From: Plumapathes pennacea
Lineage: Eukaryota > Cnidaria > Anthozoa > Antipatharia > Myriopathidae
Direction: 5' to 3'
Length of the DNA stretch: 64,000 nt
NCBI GenBank assembly: GCA_964036295.1
Contig: OZ038467.1
Span: forward strand, 15,411,670-15,475,669
Made by a program: the position numbers and the translations under genes
In this document: positions 47,490 to 55,740 of the stretch, one piece after another
Layout: each line of letters starts with the position of its first letter
Position numbering within the stretch: position 1 is the stretch's first letter
Notes under the pieces: model-generated
The model's database searches: none
Told to the model about the DNA's origin: nothing
What the model saw: only the letters and a program-made list of their open reading frames with translations

Positions 47490-50400
47490 AGAATCACTGT
47501 ATAAAATGACTCAGTCTACTGTGTTGTAGTATATGATTGTGGGAAATACAGGTTACAAAATCAAAACAGGAATGGATGCTATCAACAATCTTAACACTTA
47601 CTGTTGGTAGTAAGACTTTGATAAATAATATAATATAATAATACGGTATGCACAAAAAGAAACATTCAAGAATATTGAGAAGAAAAACTATTGACTACAG
47701 AACTTAGAAGAAAATGGAAATCATATGCATTAAATAACATAATGAAGATCAGAGATTATTACTACGTATGCCAGCTAGCCTGCTGTAAGTTAGTGTAGTT
47801 TCAGTAGCAAGCATTATTTACTGCAGTCTAACTGATAACAACTTTAGTCTCACAGACTATACAGCAACAATTTGCACACATTACATGTACATTGTTACAG
47901 AGTCGACTCACAGATATCCATCTGAAAACCGTCCTTAACATTGCAACAGTGTAATACTAGGCTAAAGATATCATCTTGCAGTCAACTGACACAGAAAAGA
48001 TTATTAAAATAAAATAATCCTTTTTTGAGGATTGATTATAAATATGTTCATGTTTTCAGTCTAAACACATTACATGAATGTACTATGACTACATGCATGC
48101 GGTGCAATTGACAGAAGCATATATTTCGACTCTGTTCATAAATAAAACAAAACAATTCATTATTTTGGAACTAAATTAACATATCTGACAGCAGCTGCCT
48201 TATAACCTTAGAACTTACATTTATTGGTAGTAGTTACAATAATTACTGCATCTACTCTATTGTTTGATACTGCCTTCAGATTGGGTATGAATTACAAAAC
48301 ATCAAAACAAAGTCTATGCATCAGAGTTAAACTGCAATTGTTTATCATCATTGTACACAGCAGTTCTGTCAAAAGACTCAAATTAAGTATTTCCAAATGA
48401 AAATCGTGCCATTACCTTTTAACATTTTAAAAGTGACTTTAAGATTAGATATTCTGACTTCGTACAAAGAAAATATGCAATACTCAACTACAAATTACAA
48501 AGAAATTTCCATGCCCATTGGCAGTTTGGAAATGATTGCAATGCCAGTTCTTAATCATGCCTTTTTAAATTTCTCACAGTTCCCAAATATTTTTAAAAAC
48601 CTTGTTTCCTTGAATGACCATGATGAATTTTACAATTAACATATGTTAGTTTCTTTGTGATTGGCTAATTTTCATCATCAATAAATAGACAGACAGAAAA
48701 TCGAGTGCTGACAACTGTGACTTGGATGAAGAATATGAATTCCACCTCAATTTTACCTCAATTCTTGCAAGTGACATTTCCCAATTGAAGCAGAGCTCAA
48801 CCAGAAGTGCATGCTTAGATGTGAAATTCCTTAAGCTTTGTCTTGAAATTGTAGAGAAAACCACAGCAGAAATTTTTTTAACCTCAATCAATTAGTAGGT
48901 TAGTTGTGATCGTCTGGATTAGAGTAGTCTCCAGAAAGGCTGTTGTTGGTGACTGATGTTTTGACTCCCTGAGCAGAAGCCATCCTCAGAGTCAAGTGAA
49001 AGTATTCGTCAGATGGCGGTATTTATGTCTCTGGTTATGAAGTGATTGGTCCGTTTTGTCGGCTTATGGTTGGTCGAGTTGGCTTGGAATACTTTCACTT
49101 AACTCTGAATAAGACTTCCGCTCAGGGAGTCAAAACGTCAGTCACCATCAACAGTCTTTCTGGAGACCACTCTAACCCGGACTATCACAGCCAACCTGCT
49201 GTTCACACTCCTGGGTTCAAACCATTTGCCATCTCAACCAATTAGAAAGCAAGAAAAGTTGTTGACAGCATTTCAGTCAAATCGAACATAACTACTTTTT
49301 ATCAACTCTACCTTTTTGCTAATTTGTTTGACTATGTTCAAGATTACATGTAGTTTCTCCTTATACTGTTCTTGATCACATAAATATTATCAGTGATACA
49401 TTTTTTATGTTATTATTTTAATAGCACATTTTGCATACAACTTTATAAGGGTTTGTAAACCAAGAGGGATTTATTTTACTAAATTGGTGGGCCTATTTAT
49501 AACTGGGAGGGGAGTGAGGTATATACCTGTCTATAAGATACATTTTCCTCTTGTGCGTGATTGGCGAATCGTGGCATGTGCCATAACCCCTGGCTGGCAA
49601 ACTGTCACTACAGTTATTGACAATATCCAAGCACAGTTCTATTTATATTTAGTCACAAAACATTATGAAATGATTATACAGAGGAGGACATCAATTCATT
49701 GGTAGAGAAATCAGAAAGCAGCAAAAAAGTTCAAATTTTTGCTGTGAGAGGAAATTATTTGAAGGATAATAGAGACAATAAACTACTTTTGGCTTTGGAA
49801 ATATGCATGTCAGATAATTATTGTCCTTGGACATTATCTGTCCCTCAAAGCTCTTAGTTGTCCGCAAGCTTCATTCTCAGGCAACTGTTCGTTTCTTGGA
49901 ACAAAATTATTTAATAATATCCTCGGACATTTCCTCGCCAAAAGTAGTTTATTGTTTTTATTTTATAGACACAAGTGTTTTACTGTAAAATATACCGTGC
50001 GTAAAATCCATACAAAACTACATCCGGGACCCGAGTGGTGTATTTTCCATATCCTCACTAGTGAGGATATCGTTAGCATCATTTCCCGCTTTTGCATGGT
50101 TGTTTGTGCAATTTCTCGTAAAACACTCGTGTCTAATACAATAAAAAGAAAATTACACGGCGGCTTGAAGATATGGATTTTATTTTCTTGTGGTAAAAAC
50201 AATATTTTACTCACTCACAAAGCGCTCTTTCGTAAAATATTATTTTTACCACTCAAAAATAAAATTCATATCTTCGTGCCGCCGTGTAATATCCTCTCTA
50301 TATGTACACTCATTATTAACCCTTTCACTCCCAAGCTCAAAATACAGATTCTCCCAACCTTTTAAAAAATATTGTTATGTGGTGAGAATCAGCTTTCATT

Positions 50401-51268
50401 ATATCAAGGTATCAAAAGCCAAGTTCTCCCTACTGAATCATGTTCCTGGTGAGAAACTGGAGGAGAAAATCAAAATTAATCACTGTTGGGAGTGAAAGGG
50501 TTAAATTTATAACTGATATTCTATGGTAATTGACTCTTATAGCATGTGAACAAAATATGTGCATGCACAATAGCCTGCAAGTAATATTGACCTTACCCTG
50601 ATACATAGGTAGCAGCAGAGTTTGGAACAGTGAGGGCACAGCCTTGCATCTCTAAGTTTTTCCATGCATATGAAGCATCTGAAAACTTCAGCCAAACTCT
50701 GCAGAAGGTACAAACAATGCCACTCAGCAAGTTAAGGAAATAATGTTTTGGAAACAGCTGTGTCTGTATGTGTGCTACGCAAATATTACGCTGTTGAACC
50801 GAACTCTAAGCTATAGCTAAAAGTCCCTGATTTCTTCAGGGTTCCTGTATAGTTCAGTGGTTCCCCCTCAAACAAGGAGATCAACTATAATTTTTAAATC
50901 TATTTTAACATCAAGTAGGGGGGCTAAACTGCAGCATACTAAACAGACCTGTTGGATAACAACAACGCGTTTGATAAAAGACGAAAACTACACGAACATT
51001 ATTATTAAAATCAACCGCAGGCCGCCATTTTAATAATGGTACAATGTAGATTAGAAGCAAACCTTGAAATATTTAGCAGAAAGAGGAAAAACTATTAGCG
51101 AGCGGTTAGGGGTTTCAAGATGCTAGTACACAATACCGGACTGTACGAGTGTCAACTCAAACAAGAAAACACTGTACCATAAATTGTATATACTCGATTA
51201 AAACGTACGATTCCATACTAAATATAGAGCAAAAACAGGCAAAATACCTCAACAGACCCCTCGTCCAT
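25409..51268 (-). CDS. TRIM37: TRIM37 E3 ubiquitin ligase (multi-exon gene, 939 or 986 aa)
   Basis: I traced 27 coding exons in consistent phase from ATG 51268 to TGA 25409, plus one optional exon (26361-26501). The start [20 protein letters not shown], the CLMGQ-region coiled coil, [25 protein letters not shown] and the acidic tail all match the vertebrate TRIM37 plan, and the length is close to the human protein (964 aa). TRIM37 is a RING/B-box/MATH ubiquitin ligase known in animals for peroxisomal import (PEX5), histone H2A ubiquitination and restraint of centrosome-component assembly; mutations cause Mulibrey nanism in humans. All splice donors are GT except the optional exon's GC and the weak GTCTGT after exon 25. 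Introns are loaded with MITEs. It is divergent from the bZIP gene at 52129. Confidence 0.95.
26073..26280. mobile_element. GGGCCCGGTT-family foldback, diverged copy
   Basis: Starts GGGCCCGGTTGTTCGAAGC and ends in a decayed GTAATCGGGTTTGGACAAC. The interior retains the ATTAAGCTAA and AACTTTGCAG blocks of the better copies at 40277, 42084 and 54633. In the last TRIM37 intron. Confidence 0.6.
26361..26501 (-). CDS. TRIM37: TRIM37 optional cassette exon with GC donor
   Basis: 141 bp, a multiple of 3. A strong acceptor (CTGTCTTTCCATCTCAG) opens it, and it ends CAAG-GCAAGT, a good match to the rarer GC-AG donor consensus. It begins with 2 nt and ends with 1 nt of split codons, exactly fitting exons 26 and 27. 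It encodes [18 protein letters not shown]... [19 protein letters not shown], with no stop. Skipping it also leaves the frame intact. The opposite strand also has a frame ending at GTAAGT (26491), so antisense coding is the alternative. Confidence 0.6.
27255..27400. repeat. Repeat segment shared with 46075-46215
   Basis: Both stretches carry AATAACATC followed by TTCAGCAACGAAAGTCAACA and a series of CGAAATTTCG-like palindromic units. Both lie in TRIM37 introns. It accounts for most of a 139-codon antisense open frame across 27175-27594. Confidence 0.55.
27740..28085 (+). repeat. Repeat shared with ~38880-39225
   Basis: Both copies start ACTTTTC-AGGACTT, contain CTAAAAATTAC-TGTTG / CTTAAAATTACCTGTTGG, and end with several CAAATTCAAGGGCTTTTCA units. 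No coding capacity. Confidence 0.6.
29155..29330. repeat. Foldback repeat with GACGAAGGGCTAGC motif
   Basis: GCTAGCCCTTCGTCGGAACA and its mirror TGTTCCGACGAAGGGCTAGC flank a short loop (29190-29246). Outer parts (AGCTTCCAATTTTTTGGCG, CATCGACCCTCAGTCGAT) recur, partly inverted, at 34120-34205 and 59225-59370. Confidence 0.6.
29413..29622. mobile_element. TTAA-flanked MITE (piggyBac-type target), copy a
   Basis: TTAA at both ends (29413-29416, 29619-29622), with terminal inverted repeats CCCTTTCACTCCTGA / TCAGGAGTGAAAG. ~210 bp. Interior CTCACCAGAGATATGTGATA shared with the other copies. Confidence 0.8.
31063..31176. mobile_element. Small foldback element with AAGCCCTGGC ends
   Basis: TTAAGCCCTGGCCAAACGG at the left is mirrored by CCGTTTCGCCAGGGCTTTA at the right. 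The interior is built from CCAAGTCG/CTTGGTCC inverted words. In the TRIM37 intron after exon 21. Confidence 0.7.
31357..31597. mobile_element. GGGCCCGGTT-family foldback copy
   Basis: GGGCCCGGTTGTGCAAAGC at the left; GCTTTGAACAACCAGGCCCT at the right. Interior AAACTGCAGAGTTTTGATC resembles the copies at 40277 and 42084. Confidence 0.7.
32212..32420. mobile_element. TTAA-type MITE, degenerate copy
   Basis: AACCCTTTCACTCCCAAG at the left and CTTGGGAGTGAAAGGCGTAA at the right. The flanking TTAA has decayed to GTAA. Same interior order as copies at 29413 and 37769. Confidence 0.7.
32500..37272 (-). CDS. TRIM37: TRIM37 exons 13-20: MATH (TRAF-like) domain
   Basis: Exons: 37214-37272, 36948-36998, 36460-36541, 34982-35058, 33958-34028, 33506-33567, 32643-32740, 32500-32563. 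Motifs in order: [100 protein letters not shown]. The MATH domain covers about residues 276-420 and is followed by a short helical segment ([13 protein letters not shown]), as in vertebrate TRIM37, where this domain binds substrate. Confidence 0.93.
33378..33412 (+). repeat. (GAT)n microsatellite
   Basis: About eleven uninterrupted GAT units in a TRIM37 intron. Confidence 0.95.
34340..34692. mobile_element. Foldback element with GGTCCTATTTACA / TGTAAACAGGGTC type ends
   Basis: Inverted arms carry repeated AGGAGGGT and ACCCTCCT words. A partial relative at 35145-35330 starts AGACCCTGTTTACATGGAAG and shares the ACATGATAGGTAGGGTC block. No coding capacity. Confidence 0.7.
35145..35375. mobile_element. 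Partial relative of the 34340 foldback
   Basis: Begins with AGACCCTGTTTACATGG and carries the CCCTCCCAGGAGGG and ACAACTTTTGGCCATG blocks. The right arm is missing or truncated near the ACCGCGCGATG block. Confidence 0.65.
35748..36083 (+). mobile_element. TA-flanked MITE, family M1 copy 4 (diverged)
   Basis: TA at 35746-35747 and 36084-36085. Begins GAGCTGTTCTCACACGATTG and ends CGATAGTCATCCGAAAAAGC. Interior CCAATCA and GCAAGAAAGCAAGTGGC blocks match copy 3. A further remnant follows at ~36110-36310. Confidence 0.7.
37431..37768. mobile_element. Foldback element with GTCCACACGTATCCG ends
   Basis: TACGTCCACACGTATCCG at the left pairs with CGGATACGTGTGGACGGGG at the right. GTCCACACG words recur internally. 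First of three foldbacks abutting end to end in one TRIM37 intron. Confidence 0.75.
37769..37977. mobile_element. TTAA-flanked MITE (piggyBac-type target), copy b
   Basis: Cleanest copy: TTAA-CCCTTTCACTCCTGA at the left, TCAGGAGTGAAAGGG-TTAA at the right, 209 bp including both TTAA. Lies exactly between the elements at 37431 and 37978. Confidence 0.85.
37978..38187. mobile_element. Foldback element with GCTGCGTTTACACGGATGCG ends
   Basis: AGCTGCGTTTACACGGATGC at the left is mirrored by GCATCCGTGTAAACGCAGCC at the right. Internal GTTTACAC / GTGTAAAC words pair as well. Confidence 0.8.
38233..46666 (-). CDS. TRIM37: TRIM37 exons 4-12: RING tail, B-box and coiled coil
   Basis: Exons: 46609-46666, 45559-45620, 43297-43384, 41493-41561, 41082-41135, 40954-40992, 39440-39524, 38383-38450, 38233-38298. 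They encode [14 protein letters not shown]; a B-box (residues ~96-125, [27 protein letters not shown]); and a coiled coil (~148-251) with [19 protein letters not shown] and [19 protein letters not shown]. Phases agree at every junction. Introns here contain three GGGCCCGGTTT-family or related repeats. Confidence 0.93.
38535..38765. repeat. Interspersed GCTTAATACAGG / GTCCGCTTAA repeat block
   Basis: The words GCTTAATACAGG, CTTAACACAGG and AGTTTACAGTATCTAA each recur two or three times within ~230 bp. Related GGACAC/GGCCAC words occur at 32110-32185, 40598-40830, 43845 and 46700-46790. Confidence 0.6.
40002..40029 (+). repeat. (ATCGT)n microsatellite
   Basis: Five uninterrupted pentamer units. 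Confidence 0.95.
40277..40516. mobile_element. GGGCCCGGTTTTTC-family foldback copy
   Basis: GGGCCCGGTTTTTCGAAAG at the left; CTTTGAAAAACCGGGCCC at the right; ~240 bp. Arms also pair (ATTAAGCTAATCCAGGATTA / TAATCCAGGATTAGCCTAAT). Close in sequence, inverted, to 42084-42326. Confidence 0.85.
41931..41966 (+). repeat. A-rich tract
   Basis: A runs interrupted by a single AAAGAAA, in a TRIM37 intron. Confidence 0.9.
42084..42326. mobile_element. GGGCCCGGTTTTTC-family foldback copy
   Basis: GGGCCTGGTTTTTCAAAGC at the left; CTTTCAAAAAACCGGGCCC at the right. Interior is largely the reverse complement of 40277-40516. Confidence 0.85.
43385..45558. other. TRIM37 intron between exons 6 and 5
   Basis: 2.2 kb. 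AT-rich; contains a CCATAAGGCAGGGTTCCACTG fragment (~43850) related to the GGCCAC-type repeat and a short (GAT)n run at ~45228. No exon recognised. Confidence 0.5.
47286..51268 (-). CDS. TRIM37: TRIM37 exons 1-3: start and RING finger
   Basis: Exon 1 51248-51268 (7 codons, donor GTATTT), exon 2 50597-50698 (34 codons, donor GTAAGG), exon 3 47286-47326 (13 codons + 2, donor GTAAGT). RING cysteines: C15/C18 (CFIC), C28-x2-C31 (CPHC), C35-C36-x2-C39 and the last pair C51-x2-C54 (CPHC), residues ~15-55. [14 protein letters not shown] is nearly identical to vertebrate TRIM37. The 3.3-kb intron between exons 2 and 3 holds three foldback elements. Confidence 0.95.
47452..47487 (+). repeat. Poly-A tract
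   Basis: About 36 consecutive A with no retrocopied gene sequence beside it. Confidence 0.95.
48897..49200. mobile_element. Foldback element with ~75-bp arms
   Basis: GGTTAGTTGTGATCGTCTGG at the left is mirrored near 49200 by CCGGACTATCACAGCCAACC. The arms include TCTCCAGAAAG and TTTTGACTCCCTGAGC and their complements. In the TRIM37 intron between exons 3 and 2. Confidence 0.8.
49966..50290. mobile_element. Two-module hairpin composite, copy 2
   Basis: Module 1 (49966-50135): TAGACACAAGTGTTTTAC to GTAAAACACTCGTGTCTA, with an internal ATCCTCACTAGTGAGGAT palindrome. Module 2 (50152-50290): ATTACACGGCGGCTTGAAGA to GCCGCCGTGTAAT, with a TTTTCTTGTGGTAAAAACAA / TTTTACCACTC inner pair. 16 bp separate the modules. 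Confidence 0.85.
50316..50504. mobile_element. TTAA-flanked MITE (piggyBac-type target), copy c
   Basis: TTAA-CCCTTTCACTCCCAAG at the left and GGGAGTGAAAGGG-TTAA at the right, 189 bp. Interior is inverted relative to copies a and b. Ends ~90 bp from TRIM37 exon 2. Confidence 0.8.
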
Positions 51269-52128
51269 GGCGTCGAGCTATACTTTGAACTTCTACAACG
51301 CTATACGAGTGGTTTTCTTTTAGAAAAAAATTAAAGAAACATCACAAAAGATGAGCTATTACAAATTTATAGCTCACATCCAACGTTCCATGATATGTTT
51401 GCGAAGTGAGACCACGTGATCAAGTTGCTCGATTGTTATTGGTCGGATGCAAACAAGGGGGAAACAACCGCGAATTTTTGTCTTCCGTTTTTTCTGCCAC
51501 GGGCTTCTTTTAATCGCCCAAACGTGCAATCTGAAGACTCTGAACAGGGCATTCATACATGAAACATATAAACTGGTTATCATGCAAACCACTGTACAAG
51601 ACGGGGTGGGGGAGGGAGGGAAGAGTGGATGGAACACCCCTCGGGTTTTTGTTCCGATTACCAAACACTTCCAGTATAGCTTATCAGTCGTATTCGGGGA
51701 GGAGGGGGGTATGGTGATGGGCTGCTGCTTGCAAATCACTTGCATTGGGGCGTAGCGAGCATTCTTTGTCGTGCCAACACGAACAAACCTTTCAAACGAA
51801 CATAATTTTGTGCGAGCGCCGAGCCGCCGGAGCAGTTGGACTGCTCTGGGAGCCTTCTCCCCCAGGAAAGTTTAAATAATTCAATGCTAGGAAAGGCATT
51901 TTCAGCGTTTTTCAATAAATGCCTCCACACACGAGGAGCGACTGGGGAGTGGGGACCACTCACCGCCTTGCCAACCAATCAGAAGCAAGCTCACAGCGCG
52001 CGAGCAAAGCGGGAAAATCTGCCACAAGAAAGATAAGCAGTTGGAGAAAAAGTATTTCAACAAAATCTCGCTACAGTGCTTTACTTCTTAATTTACAGTC
52101 TGACTTAATCCTCGTTACCTTCAAAACC
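51269..52128. promoter_or_regulatory. Divergent spacer between TRIM37 and the bZIP gene
   Basis: 860 bp separate the two start codons, which face away from each other. A CCAAT box on the TRIM37 side (ATTGG on plus, 51438-51442) and one on the bZIP side (CCAATCAG, 51975) sit at typical promoter distances. GC is higher near 51790-52020. Frames in this spacer (51374-51755, 51836-52036) look like chance. An in-frame upstream ATG at 51919 could extend the bZIP protein by 70 residues, but it lies upstream of the CCAAT box, so I prefer 52129. Confidence 0.6.
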
Positions 52129-52697
52129 ATGGAGTTTACAGTCCACGTTGACCCACAAATTTTCAATTCCAGTAAAGTAAGTTGCTACGTGTTCACGAAA
52201 CGAATTATTGTCAAGCCCGAAATTCAGCCGATTCTTGTTTTAGGGGCCCAGTGCTGTAACAGCCAACTTTCAACATGGGGAGAACTGGCAACCACTGACT
52301 ACCACCGCCACTGGGACGTTGGAAAGAGTTTACAAGACAGACAGTAAAAGAAGGGCTCGCAATATAGAAAGCAGTCGCAAGTACAGGAAAAGACGGTAAA
52401 TCTATTTTATGAACCGTTAATTGAAAATTCTCTTGTATCACACAAGAACATTGCTTTGTAAAAAAATATATTTCATGTGATACAGTATAAAAAGGCTCAG
52501 AAAGCAAAAATGCATTTTGTCACTTACCTTCGTTTCTTTTTAGGAGGGAGCATTTACAAGGTCTCGAGCAGACCAATAAGAAGTTACAAGCTCAGATTGA
52601 AGAGACTGAAAAACAAGTTTCTCAACTAAACTACGCTTTCCAGCTCTTTATACAACATGCTGAGCACTGTGAGCGATGTGCCAATGTCCGGGTTTAA
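52129..52697 (+). CDS. Small bZIP transcription factor, 117 aa (three exons)
   Basis: Exons 52129-52176 (donor GTAAGT), 52244-52395 (donor GTAAAT) and 52544-52697, phases 0 and 2, stop TAA. Residues ~50-66 form the basic region (KRRARNIESSRKYRKRRR) and ~67-105 the zipper (LQGLEQTNKKLQAQIEET... VSQLNYAFQLFIQHAEHC). The signature N-x2-[AS]-[AS]-x2-x-R is present as NIESSRKYR, with Ser-Ser and Tyr where Ala-Ala and Cys/Ser are usual. The basic-zipper spacing and the His...Cys end of the zipper recall the ATF3/FOS/BATF/JDP group, but the DNA-contact changes are atypical, so no symbol is given. The protein is almost nothing but a bZIP, so it may act as a dimerising modulator. AATAAA lies at 52864. 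Confidence 0.8.
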
Positions 52698-52863
52698 ACT
52701 TGAAACAAGCTGTGTTATTTCCAAAGAGATAAAACTGCTGCATAACAAAAATTAACGCATGAAACACTGTAAATTTATTGCAGTCCCAGCGTGAGCAATG
52801 CGAAAAGTTGTTATTTTTCTAGCCTATTTCACTCCGTTCCTGTCAATACTGTTAACATTTAAT

Positions 52864-52869
52864 AATAAA
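52864..52869 (+). terminator. Poly(A) signal of the bZIP gene
   Basis: AATAAA 167 bp after the stop codon, the first canonical hexamer downstream. Confidence 0.6.
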
Positions 52870-54632
52870 AATTGTTTGAATGTTGGCTTTAAAACGCGTC
52901 TGCATGTACTGTATGTTTGCTTAATTTAGTCGTGGTCACTGATATCCATCGCATACTTTATAGACAGCTCATTTATTCGGGATTTTAGTACAAAGTAGTT
53001 GCACATCTTGCGGAGAACTTTATAAACTTTTCTAAACATACACGTAGTGTCTCGTGTATTCTGGTCATTGGTTTTATATCACGCTAGCCCTCGTACCATG
53101 CTAAAATATGTCTCTGAACTGTGTAATCAATATTTATAGAAAGAGTTTAAATTGGACCTCCTGTGTACATGTTGAATGTGATAACAATAATAATCATAAT
53201 CATAATAATCATACTACTACTACTACTACTACTACTAATAATAATAATGATAACAATATTAATGTTATTAACTAGGGTAACCTACCTAGTCAGCAATATA
53301 ATGGGCCTTAAATTTCAAGAAGTAAAGGGCTCTTTGACTGGAGACAAGACTGCTAGTAAAAGATCCTTCTATAGACATGAATAAAACAAAAAGAAAACCA
53401 AACATAATTATATTGAGTCTGCTGAAACATGGATCTTTGAGGATACACATTTTAAGAGGCCATAACACACTTCACACCTAAGAATATTTCCTTCTTAATC
53501 TATATGAAAATAGTCTGGTTTTTCCTATTTTTTGGGAGGACAGAAACCAGAAATCTGTAACCAAGTCCAGTCAGAGACATCATTTCTATTCATTCTTACA
53601 AAAAGGGATACTGAAAGTGAAAAGTGAAGTGTATAATTTATTGTTGCCTTTCAGTCTCCTTGACAGATACATCATTCAGTCAGAAGTACTTGCCTATTAA
53701 TAGCTTGCATAGATTGCTGATTGAACAATAGGTACCATAATTCCCTTACATCCCTTCTATACTTTCTTCTTGAATGGTGACAAGGATATGAGCCCAGGAC
53801 TCTTTCAGAAATATAAGTTCTGAATTGCAATAATTCTCAGTACACCCATATCCAACCATACCGCACCATGTTGATGTAACCATTTATACTTAGTTAACCA
53901 GCCAAACATGAGTTGTGTTGGGATGTTGTACTCTGGGAGAGATCACTGCCATTTACAGTATGAGTTCCTTATATGCAGTACTTCAAACTGCATGTACAAT
54001 AGCTGACTATGTATTTAAATAAGAAGTTGGCCTCTAGAGTTGGTGAATGGTAAAATCTAAGAATGAGACTTTAACCACTCCAAAATGGAAAGAAGCAAAC
54101 AAAAAAAAAAAAGATGACTCAGAGACTCATCAAAAAGGCTTCCAATATTCTGTGATCGGACCAAAACTTTCCGAGACCCACAATTTTCTGGGTACCATTT
54201 GCCACCCCTGCCTTCTGATTAAAAGGTTAATTTATTAATGGTAATACTAATAATAAATAATGATGGTGATGGTGATGATGATGATGATAATAATAATAAT
54301 AGTAATAGTGTAGTAATAATAATATTATTATTATAATTTCCTGGTTACCATGTCAAAGTGTCTGCTTATGGAAGTTACTGCATGTTAAATAATAAGGAAC
54401 AAAGGGTTGGCTGGTGCTCCAGTCAAATGTCTGACCCTTAAATTTAATAATAATAATAATAATAATATTAAATATCAAATGTGACTCAATCTACGTGTTT
54501 AGAAGACACACACCTCCTGATCTGTCAAAATAAAACTTAAACACGCTATTAATTGCAGTGTTCAATTACGTTAAGAGGGTTGGCAGAAAACTGTAGTTAG
54601 ATGTGGACATGTTTACAACCACATACAGACCA
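52870..54632. other. Intergenic, microsatellite-rich
   Basis: Contains an (ATA/ACT)n block at ~53185-53260, (GAT/AAT)n at ~54255-54335 and (AAT)n at ~54448-54475. A decayed TTAA-type MITE remnant (TTTCAGTCTCCTTGACAGATA) is at ~53640-53830. No gene. Confidence 0.5.
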
Positions 54633-54873
54633 GGGTCCGGTTTTTCAAAGCACAATTAGGCTAATCCTGGACTAGGTCTAAACTTTCATGTCATTTATAT
54701 GCCTGAAAATGTGAAGGTTTCGTCCACAACAACTTCCTTAATGTGTTTTAAAGCTGGAACAAGCTTTTTAATCCATCTTTGAGCAAAACTCTGCAGTTTA
54801 TTGGCAGAGAGGTCAAGAGAAAGAATTTCGTTAATCCTGGATTAGCTTTATCGGCTTTCGAAAAACCGGGCCC
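54633..54873. mobile_element. GGGCCCGGTTTTTC-family foldback copy
   Basis: GGGTCCGGTTTTTCAAAGC at the left; GGCTTTCGAAAAACCGGGCCC-type end at the right (last six bases GGGCCC). Same orientation as 42084-42326. Confidence 0.85.
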
Positions 54874-55740
54874 AGTGCAATATTTGTTTACAATTCATCA
54901 TCTGAGTCTGACAAAAGAGCGCTCCAGCAACTGCATCCTGGGAGTCCAGTATTATCAGTATGTAGAGATATTGAATACAGACTTTGTCTTGAGTCTCAAA
55001 TGGGTCAATAATAATTAAAATTATCATAATACACTTACAATATTGAGTACATTAATTATTATACTGCAAATCAGTTTTTATCAATAATTATGATTTATAG
55101 CTCTTGAAAATGGATAATCTTGAGTAACTGAATTTTTAAAACTGTAACAGTGCAATCTTAGCTTGCCTGTATCACATCCAACCCTCTTATGACAAGTTTG
55201 ATTTGCTCTGAAAATTGCAGGATCTGAAACATGTAAGATGTTTTGACAACTGTGGTCTAAATGCATTGTAGTCATGATTGTTGTACGGTTGCATGCAACC
55301 AACACACACTATACAGTACCAGCAAGTAAAAATATTTTTCTGGGCAGATCAATACAACTGTATAAAACTATTTCTTGATATCTAAATCCTTGATTGACAA
55401 AGTCATCATTGGTGTTTGCTTGACTATAAAATCACACCACTCTCGTTCTTTTTATAAATATGAGTGTAAAGTACGTGAAAAACTGGGGTTGGATTCACAA
55501 AGCATGCAAACAAAAATATGTAAGTATGACTTAGTGTACACATAGTACAAATTAGTATGCTATCTTGTGCAAGGTAGTATGTGAAAGTCATTGTTCCAAT
55601 GCATAAGTCATACTTACAAACATTTTTGTTCATAAGCAACTTTTGTGAATCTGGCCCCAGGAGCATGCACAACAATCTGTAATTTTAAATCTATACTCAC
55701 ACCTACTGCTAAAGGTGATCCACTCTGTCAGTATGCTTTC

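Noticed and set aside
51374..51755. Overlapping plus and minus frames of 102-123 codons upstream of TRIM37
   Set aside because: No splice support or family, and they sit in the divergent promoter spacer.
51919..52128. In-frame upstream ATG that would add 70 residues to the bZIP protein
   Set aside because: It lies upstream of a CCAAT box and the added residues look like translated promoter sequence. The start at 52129 gives a compact bZIP. Left open as a variant.
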